From an uncultured Collinsella sp. (lineage in GTDB: Bacteria > Actinomycetota > Coriobacteriia > Coriobacteriales > Coriobacteriaceae), in the NCBI GenBank assembly GCA_902496275.1, contig CABVAC010000022.1, positions 1 to 28,858 on the forward strand: a stretch of DNA of 28,858 nt, read 5' to 3'. Numbering within the stretch: position 1 is the stretch's first letter; each line of letters starts with the position of its first letter. Positions 1 through 8,273 of this stretch are shown piece by piece. The notes under the pieces are model-generated. The model did no database searches, was not told the origin of the DNA, and worked only from the letters and a program-made list of their open reading frames with translations. The translations under genes and the position numbers were made by a program.

Positions 1-83
1 ATGCCGAAATGGCGCGAAGCACGCGGTTGACAAAACTATAGAGACACGTCCCAAATTAGCTACGGTAGATCGGCGGAACAAGG

Positions 84-923
84 TTATTCGCCCGGGTTGA
101 TGTTCGCGTAGAACTCCGCCCCATCATCGAGCCGCAGGATGCCCACACGACCGAACTCGGAGCCGGTGGCGGCAGCGCAGTCGATGTCGATGCGATCGGG
201 CACACCGGCGGCATCCTCGCCGCCCAGGCGCACGATCTGCCCGCGGCCCGACTCCTCGTCGAGCCCCGCAAGACCACCGACCTCGCAATAACGCCCGAGC
301 GACACCGTTGGCGTGTGACCGCTCACAACGACCGGGCCCTTACCCTCGGTAGAAAGCAGCCCGGTCGGCACATCCCAATAGCCGTGACGAATCCATAGCA
401 GGTCATCGGACGACTGCACCGCGAGCATCTGCTGCAGCAGCTCGCGATCGGCACCCACCGCTCCGACGCCGTCGCCGCAATCGACACCATGCTCAAGCAA
501 AAACGCACGCGCCGCCTCGGTCTGAATGCCGGCGTGCACCAGCAGGTACGGCCGCTCGGCAGTCTCGACCACCGCGTAGAGCGGCAGCGCGGCCATCCAT
601 CGCACGAGCTCCTCGTATGCCTCAAATTCCATGTCGTTGAGCTGCTCGCGCGTCGTCCAGCCACCGTTGATATCCCAGGTCTCGGCATCGAGCGGATCCT
701 GGCCAATGATGGCATCGAGCATGATCTGCTCGTGATTGCCCTTGAGCACGCGGGCGTTGGGCAGCGAGCGCACGAGCTTAATAACGCCGACCGGATCGGG
801 CCCGCGATCGATCATGTCGCCCAGCACGTACAGCGTGTCGTCGGACGTCAACGAGATCTTAGACAGGGCCTCGTCAAGCGCACGCACGTGCCCGTGAGCA
901 TCAGATGTCACATAGATCGCCAT
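84..923 (-). CDS. Metallophosphoesterase, PrpA/ApaH-like
   Basis: This 279-residue protein is a calcineurin-type metallophosphoesterase, a cytosolic phosphatase that uses two metal ions to hydrolyse phosphate esters. The family blocks appear in order: SDAHGH near residue 7, GDMIDRG near 35, GNHE near 62, an HAG block near 130 and SGHTPT near 202. This matches PrpA-type Ser/Thr phosphatases and ApaH-like dinucleotide tetraphosphatases, and the length fits both; sequence alone does not settle the substrate. The ATG at 923 is preceded by an AAGGAGAGG ribosome site. The gene stands alone, divergent from the antiporter gene across a 253-base gap. No transmembrane or signal segment is seen. Family assignment is firm, substrate unknown. 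Confidence 0.93.
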   Translation of the reverse strand: MAIYVTSDAHGHVRALDEALSKISLTSDDTLYVLGDMIDRGPDPVGVIKLVRSLPNARVLKGNHEQIMLDAIIGQDPLDAETWDINGGWTTREQLNDMEFEAYEELVRWMAALPLYAVVETAERPYLLVHAGIQTEAARAFLLEHGVDCGDGVGAVGADRELLQQMLAVQSSDDLLWIRHGYWDVPTGLLSTEGKGPVVVSGHTPTVSLGRYCEVGGLAGLDEESGRGQIVRLGGEDAAGVPDRIDIDCAAATGSEFGRVGILRLDDGAEFYANINPGE

Positions 924-1176
924 GGTACGCCTCTCCTTGCATTGCGGCCGAAGCCCGGTGCCGCAACTAAAACTTCAAGTTGAACTTAAACGTTACCCAT
1001 TGTACTCCGTTGCAATAAAGCTGGAAAGGGTTTCCGAGCAGAGGCAAAGACGGCAGCCGTCTATGACGATATCGCGCACGCCCGCAATCCAACCCCATAA
1101 ACCCACCATCTTTGGGTACAAATAACCACAGACAACTGACCGTGCCACGCCAACCACCCAGGAGCGGACACTATCC

Positions 1177-2778
1177 ATGAACCAGATCCTTCTCTTTATC
1201 GGCCTCGTCATCATTTTGTGCCTGACCATCAAACCCGTCGGCAAAAAACTCCCCTTCCCCACCCTGCTCATCTTTATCGCGCTGGGCATGCTGTTGGGCG
1301 TCAACGGCCCGACGCACATCGACTTTAGCGACTACGCGCTCACCGAAACCGTCTGCAGCACGGCGCTGCTGTTCATCATGTTCTACGGCGGCTTTAACAC
1401 CAATATCGACCGCGCCAAGCCCGTCGCCGCGCCGGCGGTGCTGCTGAGCACGCTCGGCGTCGTCATCACCGCAGGCATCACCGGCGTGTTCGCCCACTTT
1501 GTACTGGGCTTCGACTGGATCGGCGGCCTGCTGTTGGGATCGGTCGTGGCGTCCACCGACGCGGCCAGCGTCTTTAGCGTTCTGCGCGAGCACAGCCTGT
1601 CGCTGAGGGGCGGCACCGACTCGCTGCTCGAGGTCGAATCGGGCTCCAACGATCCCGTCGCCTATATGCTCACCGCCGTGCTCGCCACACTCGCGGCCGG
1701 CGGCGACATCAACATTCCCGCACTGCTGGCCAAGCAGATTATCTTGGGCGTGGGCCTGGGCCTCGCCATCGGCTGGGCGGCGGGCCGCCTGATTGAACGC
1801 GCGCACGCAACGGCCGAGGGCGCGCAGACCATCTTTTTGTTCGCCGTGGCCATCGTCGCCTACGCGCTGCCGAGCTACCTGGGCGGCAACGGATTTTTGG
1901 CCGTGTACCTGGCCGGCATTGTGCTGGGTGCGAGCGACATCACCGGCAAGGTCGAGATGGCGCACTTCTTCGATACCCTCACCGAGATGGCCGAGATGAC
2001 GATCTTCTTCTTGCTCGGCCTGCTCGTAACGCCCGCACGCCTGCCGCAGATGCTGCTGCCGGGCCTGGCGCTCATGGCGTTTATGCTCTTTGTGAGCCGC
2101 CCCATCGCCGTCGGCGTGCTCCTAGCGCCCTTTAAGACGAACCCTCGCCAGGTTGCGCTCGTAAGCTGGGCGGGTCTGCGCGGCGCGGCTTCGGTCGTGT
2201 TTAGCCTCTTTACCGTGGTGGCCGGTGTTCCTGGCGGTCACGACCTGTTTGACCTGGTATTTGTGATTGCCGTGTCGAGCATTGTGGTGCAGGGCTCGCT
2301 GCTACCGGCGGTGGCGAAAAAGCTCAATATGATCGACGCGGAAGGCGACGTGCGCCGTACGTTTAACGATTACCGCGACGAGGACGGCATGTCGTTTGTC
2401 AAGTTCAAGGTGGGCGCGGGCCATCCGTTTTCCGGACGCTCGCTCGCCGATATTGGCAGCGCCACGGACATGCTCGTCGTCCTGGTGCTGCGCGATGGCG
2501 CGCACCCGGTGCTGCCCAATGGCGATACCGTGATTGAGGAAGGCGACCTATTGGTGATGGCTGCCCCGACGTTTGAAGAGCGTGCCGAGGTTACGCTGCG
2601 CGAGGTCACCGTGACGCCCCACGGTCGCCTGGCCGGCCAGCGCCTGCGCGACGTGCCGCAAGGCAAGCATCCGTTTATTGTGGTGATGCTCAAGCGCGAC
2701 GGCCAAACGATCATTCCCGATGGCAACACCCTAATATACGCCGGCGACGAAGCCGTCATTGCCACACTGGCGTCGTAG
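1177..2778 (+). CDS. K+(Na+)/H+ antiporter, CPA1 family, with C-terminal RCK_C domains
   Basis: The 533-residue protein has about 12-13 hydrophobic segments (residues 1-385) followed by a soluble tail. The membrane part carries CPA1 exchanger hallmarks: STDAASVFSVL and LLEVESGSNDP, the latter holding the Asn-Asp pair used in cation/proton exchange. The tail holds two RCK_C (TrkA_C) modules, about residues 405-470 and 475-533, each ending in a PNGDT or PDGNT turn; such modules bind ligands and gate K+ transporters. The architecture matches the NhaP2/CvrA potassium/proton antiporters, which expel K+ at the plasma membrane. The ATG at 1177 has an AGGAG about 12 bases upstream, somewhat far. It is a monocistronic gene. 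Whether the ion is K+ or Na+ is inferred from the tail, not proven. Confidence 0.9.
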   Translation: MNQILLFIGLVIILCLTIKPVGKKLPFPTLLIFIALGMLLGVNGPTHIDFSDYALTETVCSTALLFIMFYGGFNTNIDRAKPVAAPAVLLSTLGVVITAGITGVFAHFVLGFDWIGGLLLGSVVASTDAASVFSVLREHSLSLRGGTDSLLEVESGSNDPVAYMLTAVLATLAAGGDINIPALLAKQIILGVGLGLAIGWAAGRLIERAHATAEGAQTIFLFAVAIVAYALPSYLGGNGFLAVYLAGIVLGASDITGKVEMAHFFDTLTEMAEMTIFFLLGLLVTPARLPQMLLPGLALMAFMLFVSRPIAVGVLLAPFKTNPRQVALVSWAGLRGAASVVFSLFTVVAGVPGGHDLFDLVFVIAVSSIVVQGSLLPAVAKKLNMIDAEGDVRRTFNDYRDEDGMSFVKFKVGAGHPFSGRSLADIGSATDMLVVLVLRDGAHPVLPNGDTVIEEGDLLVMAAPTFEERAEVTLREVTVTPHGRLAGQRLRDVPQGKHPFIVVMLKRDGQTIIPDGNTLIYAGDEAVIATLAS

Positions 2779-2795
2779 CGGGCAGGAGGTAGCTA

Positions 2796-2870
2796 ATTTG
2801 CGGCGAAGAGATCAAGCGCCTAGAGAACCTCATGTCTTCGCTCGCAGATTTGGATTTGCCTGAGGAGTAA
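2796..2870 (+). CDS. Possible small ORF or gene remnant after the antiporter
   Basis: An open frame of 24 codons runs from an ATT at 2796 to TAA at 2870 and reads as a short acidic, helix-prone peptide (EEIKRLENL followed by ADLDLPEE). GGAGG lies at 2785-2789, a normal distance upstream, but there is no ATG, GTG or TTG in frame at that position; the only in-frame ATG is at 2832. The composition looks like real protein rather than shadow sequence. It could be a small protein with a rare start codon, or the last codons of a decayed gene. No function can be given. Confidence 0.2.
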   Translation: MCGEEIKRLENLMSSLADLDLPEE

Positions 2871-3006
2871 GGTCACCTCTCCCCCATGTAACCATCCTGT
2901 AAATCATAGCGGCGCACTCGGGTTTTGCTGTGATGCGGTCGCGCCTGACGCTGCACTGTGCTAAAGTATCCCGAACGTTCAAACGACTACGAGGGGGAAA
3001 TAGAAG

Positions 3007-4131
3007 ATGGCACGTGTGCACAACTTCTCAGCTGGCCCGGCCGCACTGCCCACAAGCGTGCTCGCCGAGATCGCCGACGAGATGATGGACTACCGCGGTT
3101 GCGGCATGTCCGTGCTCGAGATGAGCCATCGATCTAGCATGTACCAGCAGATCATCGACGACGCTGAGGCAACCCTACGCCGTCTGCTGAGCATCCCGGA
3201 CAGCTACCGTGTCCTGTTTTTGCAGGGCGGCGCCACGCTGCAGTTTGCGGGCATCCCCATGAACCTCATGCGCCGCGGCCGCGCCGGCTACGTCGTGACC
3301 GGCAACTTTGCCAACAAGGCGTACAAGGAGGCCGCCAAGTACGGCGAGACCGTGCTGCTCGCGAGCTCCGAAGACACCAATTTCGACCACATTCCCAACA
3401 TGGCCGACATCAACGCGCGCATTGCCGCCGAGGCCGCGGGCGACGGGCTCGACTACGTCTACATCTGCCAGAACAACACTATCTTTGGCACCATGTTCCA
3501 CGAGCTGCCCGATTGCGGCGACGTACCGCTGGTCGCCGATGTCTCGAGCTGCTTTTTGTCACAGCCGCTCGACGTTGAGCGCTACGGGCTCATTTACGCC
3601 GGCGCGCAGAAAAACGCCGGCGCCGCGGGCGTGACTGTGGTCATCGTGCGCGACGACCTCATCGCAGATGGCCCAGCCTTTGCGCAGACGCCGCAGTACA
3701 TGGACCTTAAGACCCAGGCCGCCAAGGGCTCCATGCTCAACACGCCCAACACCTTTGGCATCTACGTGTGCGGCAAGGTGTTCCATTGGGTCGAGGAGAC
3801 CGGCGGACTTGCCGCCATGGCCGAGCGCAACTGGGCCAAGGCCAACCTGCTCTACGACCTGCTCGAGCACAGCGAGCTGTTCCATGGCACCACGCAGGCC
3901 GACAGCCGCTCCATCGCCAATGTCACCTTCCGCACCGGCGACGCCGAACTCGACGCGGCCTTTGTCGCAGGCGCGGCCGAGCACCAGATTCAAAACGTCA
4001 AGGGCCATCGTCTGGTAGGCGGCATGCGCGCCAGCGTCTACAACGCCGTAACCATGGAAGACGTGCAGGCACTGGCCTCGTACATGAAGGACTTCGAAAC
4101 GCAGCGTAGTTTGAGCCCGCGATCTAACTAG
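3007..4131 (+). CDS. serC: Phosphoserine aminotransferase
   Basis: This enzyme transfers an amino group from glutamate to 3-phosphohydroxypyruvate, giving phosphoserine, the second step of serine biosynthesis. The 374-residue protein begins with FSAGPAALP, typical of SerC, then has the phosphate-binding FLQGGATLQF (about 71-80) and the PLP-lysine region GAQKNAGAAG with Lys202. The length is normal (about 360 residues in the family). The ATG at 3007 follows a GAGGGGG ribosome site. It lies 69 bases before serA, which makes the substrate for this reaction, and both probably share one transcript ending at the terminator near 5430. A small GC hairpin at 4132-4148 in the gap lacks a T run and is unlikely to stop transcription. 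Confidence 0.97.
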   Translation: MARVHNFSAGPAALPTSVLAEIADEMMDYRGCGMSVLEMSHRSSMYQQIIDDAEATLRRLLSIPDSYRVLFLQGGATLQFAGIPMNLMRRGRAGYVVTGNFANKAYKEAAKYGETVLLASSEDTNFDHIPNMADINARIAAEAAGDGLDYVYICQNNTIFGTMFHELPDCGDVPLVADVSSCFLSQPLDVERYGLIYAGAQKNAGAAGVTVVIVRDDLIADGPAFAQTPQYMDLKTQAAKGSMLNTPNTFGIYVCGKVFHWVEETGGLAAMAERNWAKANLLYDLLEHSELFHGTTQADSRSIANVTFRTGDAELDAAFVAGAAEHQIQNVKGHRLVGGMRASVYNAVTMEDVQALASYMKDFETQRSLSPRSN

Positions 4132-4200
4132 CCCGCAACGCGCGGGCCGACCAGCCACTTCAAACCACCTGTTTAAACCAAACCTGCTAAGGAGTTTTTC

Positions 4201-5364
4201 ATGCGCAAGATTAAGACCATCGACGACATCACCAAGGACGGCAAGGTCGAGTTTGGCGAGGGCTACGAATTTGTGAGCACCGCCGAGGAGGCCGACGCCA
4301 TCCTGATGCGCTCGACCGACCTGCACGGCTACGAGCTGCCCGAGGGCATCCGCGCCATCGCCCGCTGCGGCGCCGGCGTCAACAACATCCCCGTCGAGGA
4401 GTACGCCAAGAAGGGCGTCGTCGTCTTTAACTCCCCCGGCGCCAACAGCAACGCCGTCAAGGAGCTCGTCCTGGGCATGCTGGTGCTCTCGAGCCGCGGC
4501 GTAGTGCAGTCGATGAACTGGGTGCGCGACAACGCCGACGACCCCGAGATCCAGGTCGATGCCGAGAAAGCCAAGAAGGCCTTTGTGGGCCGCGAGCTCA
4601 AGGGCAAGCGCATCGGCGTCATCGGCCTGGGCAACGTGGGCTCCAAGGTCGCCAACGCCTGCGTCGACCTGGGCATGGATGTCTACGGCTACGACCCGTT
4701 CATTTCCGTTGAGCACGCGTGGGTGCTGAGCCGCGAGGTGCAGCGCGTGGGCACGCTCGAAGATCTCTGCCGTGGCTGTGATTACCTCACGGTGCACGTG
4801 CCCAGCAAGGCCGACACCATCGGCATGATCAGCACCGAGCAGATCAACCTGCTGGCCCCGGGCGCCGTGCTCATCAACTACGCGCGCGAAACCATCATTG
4901 ACGAGGACGCCGTCGACGCCGCCCTGCGCGAGGGCAAGCTCAGCTGGTTTAGCTGCGACTTTGCCACGCCCAAGACCGTCAAGATGCCGAACACGTTTAT
5001 CACCACGCACTCGGGCGCCGGCACTGGCGAGGCCGAGGCCAACTGCGCCGATATGGCCATCAGCGAGCTCAAGGATTACCTGGAGAACGGCAACATCGCA
5101 CATAGCGTCAACTACCCCGCCTGCAGCATGGGCAAGGCGCGCGCCGCAAGCCGCATCGCCTGCCTGCACGCCAACGTGCCCAACATGATCGGCCAGATCA
5201 CGGCCATTCTCGCCAAGGACAACGCCAACGTGCAGCGTATGACCAACGAGTCCGCTGGCGAGAACGCCTACACCATGTTCGACACCGACGAGCACCTGGA
5301 CAGCAGCACCATCGAGGCGCTCAAGCAGATTCCGTCGATGTATCGCGTGCGCGTGATCAAGTAG
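4201..5364 (+). CDS. serA: D-3-phosphoglycerate dehydrogenase with ACT domain
   Basis: SerA oxidises 3-phosphoglycerate with NAD+, the first and usually feedback-controlled step of serine synthesis. The 387-residue protein has a D-2-hydroxyacid dehydrogenase core with the NAD-binding GLGNVG at 142-147, an active-site Arg in NYARE (Arg229) and His in TTHSG (His270). The Glu usual after the DVF motif in the E. coli enzyme is not evident (DFATPKTVK there); similar short PGDHs of anaerobic gut bacteria share this pattern as I recall it. The last about 70 residues form an ACT domain (NVPNMIGQITAILAKDNANV), the likely serine-sensing site. The ATG is preceded by AAGGAG seven bases upstream. It is the second gene of serCA. 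Confidence 0.96.
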   Translation: MRKIKTIDDITKDGKVEFGEGYEFVSTAEEADAILMRSTDLHGYELPEGIRAIARCGAGVNNIPVEEYAKKGVVVFNSPGANSNAVKELVLGMLVLSSRGVVQSMNWVRDNADDPEIQVDAEKAKKAFVGRELKGKRIGVIGLGNVGSKVANACVDLGMDVYGYDPFISVEHAWVLSREVQRVGTLEDLCRGCDYLTVHVPSKADTIGMISTEQINLLAPGAVLINYARETIIDEDAVDAALREGKLSWFSCDFATPKTVKMPNTFITTHSGAGTGEAEANCADMAISELKDYLENGNIAHSVNYPACSMGKARAASRIACLHANVPNMIGQITAILAKDNANVQRMTNESAGENAYTMFDTDEHLDSSTIEALKQIPSMYRVRVIK

Positions 5365-5376
5365 CGCCGACTGACC

Positions 5377-5409
5377 TGACGGGCAGCTCCCCATGTGGCC
5401 TGCCCGTCA
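5377..5409 (+). other. Hairpin after serA
   Basis: A perfect 10-base inverted repeat, TGACGGGCAG at 5377-5386 and its complement at 5400-5409, lies right after the serA stop. It has no T run, so it is not a terminator by itself, but it stands 18 bases before the strong terminator at 5427 and may protect the serCA mRNA 3' end. Confidence 0.5.
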
Positions 5410-5426
5410 CTGACATTGAATGCCCG

Positions 5427-5464
5427 CGGGGGTGCCTTTCGCACGAGAGGCGCCCCCGTTTTTG
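5427..5464 (+). terminator. Rho-independent terminator of serCA
   Basis: The stem CGGGGGTGCCT (5427-5437) pairs with AGGCGCCCCCG (5448-5458) with a single G-T wobble, followed at once by a five-T run at 5459-5463. It ends the serCA transcript. Its presence also argues against starting the next gene at the in-frame ATG at 5395. Confidence 0.9.
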
Positions 5465-5541
5465 TGAGCGCTCCATTAAATGCACCGAGCCGCTTCTTGG
5501 CATACAATCTGTATGTTGACCTAACTATCTGTAAGGTGCCT

Positions 5542-6762
5542 ATGGTTGATACAGATTTTGCCTGGCGGCTTACGCAAGGGCTCGTGCGGATCGACAGTTC
5601 CGACCCAGGTGCGTATGAGGGCGAGATTGAACGCTATATCAAAGCGTTGGTTGAGGAACGGTTGGCGCAGCTGAGCCATCCGGTACTCGATGCCGTGCAG
5701 GTTGAGGAACTCGAGGTGCTGCCCGGGCGCCGCAACCTTATGGTCACCGTGCCGGGACTGAGCGACGAGCCACGGCTCGTCTATATCTGCCACATGGATA
5801 CCGTTACCTTGGGCGATGGCTGGGACGCAAACACGCCGCCACTCGGAGCGGTTGTGCGTAACGACAAGCTCTACGGCCGCGGTGCCTGCGATATGAAGGG
5901 TGGCCTGGCCTGCGCCATTGCCGCACTGGTCCATACGCTCGAGCGCGTAGCGGCAGAAGGCGAGCTGCCCCGCCGTGGCTCCTCACTCATTTGCTCGGTC
6001 GACGAGGAGGACTTTATGCGCGGCTCAAAGGCAGCCATCGATGCTGGCTGGGTCGGCTCGCGTGAATGGGTGCTGGACACCGAGCCCACCGACGGACAGA
6101 TCCAGGTGGCGCACAAGGGTCGCACGTGGTTCGAGATCGAGATGACCGGCGTCACGGCGCATGCGAGCCAGCCTTGGAAGGGCGCGGATGCCGTCGCCGC
6201 CATGGCCGAGGTCGTGTGTTCGCTCCGTCGCGCGTTTGTGGCGCTGCCCGCGCACGATGAGCTGGGGCCTTCGACCATCACGTTTGGCCAAATCGAGGGC
6301 GGATATCGCCCCTACGTCGTACCCGACCGCGCCAAAGTCTGGGTCGACATGCGCCTGACCCCGCCGACCGATACGGCCGCCGCGACGCGCATGGTAGAGC
6401 AGGCCATCGCCGTCGCCGAAGCCGCCGTTCCCGGTTGCCATGGCAACTACACCGTGACGGGCGACCGCCCCGCCATCGAGCGCGACCCGAACTCTCCCCT
6501 TCTAGCAGCGCTCAAGCGTGCCGCCGATGACGTGACGGACGCGGACACGACCGTCGGCTTCTTTACCGGCTACACCGACACCGCCGTCATTGCCGGCAAG
6601 ACAGACAACCGCAATTGCATGAGCTACGGTCCCGGGTCGCTCGCGCTCGCGCACAAGCCCAACGAATATGTGCCCCACGCCGATATCGTTCGTTGTCAGC
6701 AGGTGCTAATCGCGCTCGCCGATAACGTGCTCTGGGACGAGAGCTGCCAAGTTGGGGCATAA
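5542..6762 (+). CDS. M20 family metallopeptidase (ArgE/DapE/YgeY-like)
   Basis: This 406-residue protein is a dizinc M20 amidohydrolase, which removes an acyl group or cleaves a small peptide. Metal ligands are visible in order: HMD (His84, Asp86), GACDMKGG (Asp117), DEED with the catalytic Glu155 and metal Glu156, and a late His in ALAHKPNEYV. A central dimerisation domain spans roughly 195-300. I chose ATG 5542 because an AAGGTG ribosome site lies just upstream; the longer in-frame start at 5395 would translate through the serCA terminator. The gene is followed 39 bases on by the DUF1015 gene. The closest known groups are YgeY-type hydrolases and acetylornithine/succinyl-diaminopimelate deacylases; the substrate cannot be named. 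Confidence 0.9.
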   Translation: MVDTDFAWRLTQGLVRIDSSDPGAYEGEIERYIKALVEERLAQLSHPVLDAVQVEELEVLPGRRNLMVTVPGLSDEPRLVYICHMDTVTLGDGWDANTPPLGAVVRNDKLYGRGACDMKGGLACAIAALVHTLERVAAEGELPRRGSSLICSVDEEDFMRGSKAAIDAGWVGSREWVLDTEPTDGQIQVAHKGRTWFEIEMTGVTAHASQPWKGADAVAAMAEVVCSLRRAFVALPAHDELGPSTITFGQIEGGYRPYVVPDRAKVWVDMRLTPPTDTAAATRMVEQAIAVAEAAVPGCHGNYTVTGDRPAIERDPNSPLLAALKRAADDVTDADTTVGFFTGYTDTAVIAGKTDNRNCMSYGPGSLALAHKPNEYVPHADIVRCQQVLIALADNVLWDESCQVGA

Positions 6763-6801
6763 TAAGCCGCGAACAAACCGATTCGTGCGTTAGGACCGCC
6801 C

Positions 6802-7491
6802 ATGAAAGCACTTCCGTTTCCCTGCATCCGCCCGACTCAGGACCGCGTGCTCGAGGCGCTGCCTGCAATGGGCAGCATCCTGAGCGGCAATGATGCTCTG
6901 CGCGGAGCCATTGCCGATGGTCTGATGCTCAAGGACCCGGGTGCGGCGTATTACGTGTACGAATGCTCGGGCGAGCCGGGACGTGTGACGGGTGTCGTGG
7001 CGATCTGCCCGGTTAACGTGCTGACGGGTAGCGACGAGGCTGCCGCCGAGAGCGTCGACGCACTCGCCGCCGCGCGCGCGATCACCGAGCTCAAGGTGCA
7101 GCCCCGTCCCGTAACACTTGCCTACGAAGCCTCGCCCGTCATGGATATCATCCTCGGCGCCGCAAAAGAGGGCGCTTCACTCTATGCCGTCACCGACCCC
7201 GCCGGCATTACGCACCGCGTGTGGGAGGTCAAGCGCGAGGACGCCGTCGGGGCCATCCGCGCCATGCTCGACCAGGCGCCGGAGCCGGCACTGGCCGACG
7301 ACCCTGCCTACGCTGTCGCACTAGTCGAGGCATCACAGCTCCTGGCCGACGATGCCCGTGCCGCCGGCACCTACACGGGCAAAGAGCCGTTCAACTTTGC
7401 CGTAGCTGCGCTCTTCCCCGCCGCGCAGGTCAGCGGCGCCGCGCCGCAGGTTCCGACGGGTCTGCTCACGCACCAGGTCGCGCGGTTCTAG
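6802..7491 (+). CDS. Shortened DUF1015-family protein
   Basis: The 229-residue protein aligns by eye with the first half of DUF1015 proteins: an IRPT start, a YYVYE strand followed by TGVVAICPV, then RPVTLAYEA and a THRVWEV strand, ending soon after FNFAVAALFPA. Normal members are about 400 residues. The family's Lys-His-Glu..Thr-Arg block and Asp-Gly-His-His-Arg block are not present here; the corresponding places read NVLTGSDEAA and LLADDARAA. DUF1015 genes often sit with serC and serA in gut Firmicutes, as recalled, which matches this neighbourhood. Function is unknown for the family. It may have lost the ancestral activity. It is probably cotranscribed with the peptidase and ends before a clear terminator. 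Confidence 0.8.
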   Translation: MKALPFPCIRPTQDRVLEALPAMGSILSGNDALRGAIADGLMLKDPGAAYYVYECSGEPGRVTGVVAICPVNVLTGSDEAAAESVDALAAARAITELKVQPRPVTLAYEASPVMDIILGAAKEGASLYAVTDPAGITHRVWEVKREDAVGAIRAMLDQAPEPALADDPAYAVALVEASQLLADDARAAGTYTGKEPFNFAVAALFPAAQVSGAAPQVPTGLLTHQVARF

Positions 7492-7537
7492 CAAGACCAG
7501 ACCGCCCAGCACAAAAATCGGCAGCTCAACAAACAAA

Positions 7538-7577
7538 GGGCGGAGATGCAGCAGGTACATGCATCTCCGCCCCTTTT
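7538..7577. terminator. Bidirectional terminator between convergent genes
   Basis: GGGCGGAGATGCA (7538-7550) pairs perfectly with its complement at 7560-7572, with a four-T run at 7574-7577 on the plus strand and a short T run after the stem on the minus strand. It serves the DUF1015 gene and probably the minus-strand phosphatase pair. Confidence 0.88.
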
Positions 7578-7620
7578 GCGTCGAGAAGTTATGCCGGCGA
7601 CCCGTGCCGCCGCGCTCACG

Positions 7621-8256
7621 TTATCCGCGCTGCGGACCTGCAGTAGCCACAAGCGGTTCAAGCCCCAGCTCGCGCGCGTAATCCTCCTGCGTAAAAATCT
7701 CAATCAGCTCAAACGTACCGGCCTCGTCGTCAAACGCAAAGTGCAGCACCGAGCAGTTGCCCGGCACGCGCTCGTGCTCGTCGGCCGCCGCTCCCCTCAC
7801 GTGATCCAAAAACTCCTTGATGACCGATCCGTGGCTCACCGCGAGGACGCACTCGTGGTCCGGGCGTCGCATAAGATCGGTCAACGTCGCCACCATGCGC
7901 TCGCGCACCTGCATCTGGCCCTCGCCGCCAAACTGGCGATAGAAGTCGCGCCACGGGCGCTCGGGCATGAGCATCACGCGCTCGGCCTCAAAGTCGCCAA
8001 AGAACCACTCACGCAGGCCGTCCAAGCGCTCGTACGCCAAGCCCGGCCACAAGTTGGCGATAGTCTGCTCGGTGCGATGAAGCGTGGAGGTGTAGGCATG
8101 ATCGGGCTCAATGCCGCGCGCACGTAAAAACATGCCGGCGCGCGCCGCCTGGTCGCAACCCAACTGCGTAAGCGGCGAGTCACTCCAACCCTGAATAATG
8201 CGCTTAAGGTTGAATATCGTCTGTCCATGGCGAACCAGATACAGGTCTTTATTCAT
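7621..8256 (-). CDS. Histidine phosphatase family protein (copy 1)
   Basis: This 211-residue protein belongs to the branch-1 histidine phosphatase (phosphoglycerate mutase-like) superfamily. The phosphorylated His is in LVRHGQT (Arg9-His10-Gly11) and the second catalytic His is in VSHGS; an acidic block, EWFFGDFE, lies between them. The length suits small-substrate phosphatases such as CobC or PhoE rather than full phosphoglycerate mutase. I chose ATG 8256, which has AAAGGA six bases upstream, over the longer start at 8280, which overlaps the preceding gene. It is the second gene of a tandem paralogous pair, 17 bases behind copy 2. Substrate unknown. Confidence 0.9.
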   Translation of the reverse strand: MNKDLYLVRHGQTIFNLKRIIQGWSDSPLTQLGCDQAARAGMFLRARGIEPDHAYTSTLHRTEQTIANLWPGLAYERLDGLREWFFGDFEAERVMLMPERPWRDFYRQFGGEGQMQVRERMVATLTDLMRRPDHECVLAVSHGSVIKEFLDHVRGAAADEHERVPGNCSVLHFAFDDEAGTFELIEIFTQEDYARELGLEPLVATAGPQRG

Positions 8257-8273
8257 AGGGGTCCTTTCGTTCG

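Noticed and set aside
28..43. TTGACA and TATAGA at the left edge as a promoter
   Set aside because: The boxes are only four bases apart, and no gene starts downstream on that strand.
972..987. TTCAAGTTGAA dyad between the phosphoesterase and antiporter genes
   Set aside because: Short and single; no known box or promoter geometry supports it.
3559..5394. Long open frame on the minus strand across serC and serA
   Set aside because: It is antisense to two certain genes, has Ala/Gly/Val/His-rich shadow composition typical of high-GC DNA, and no ribosome site.
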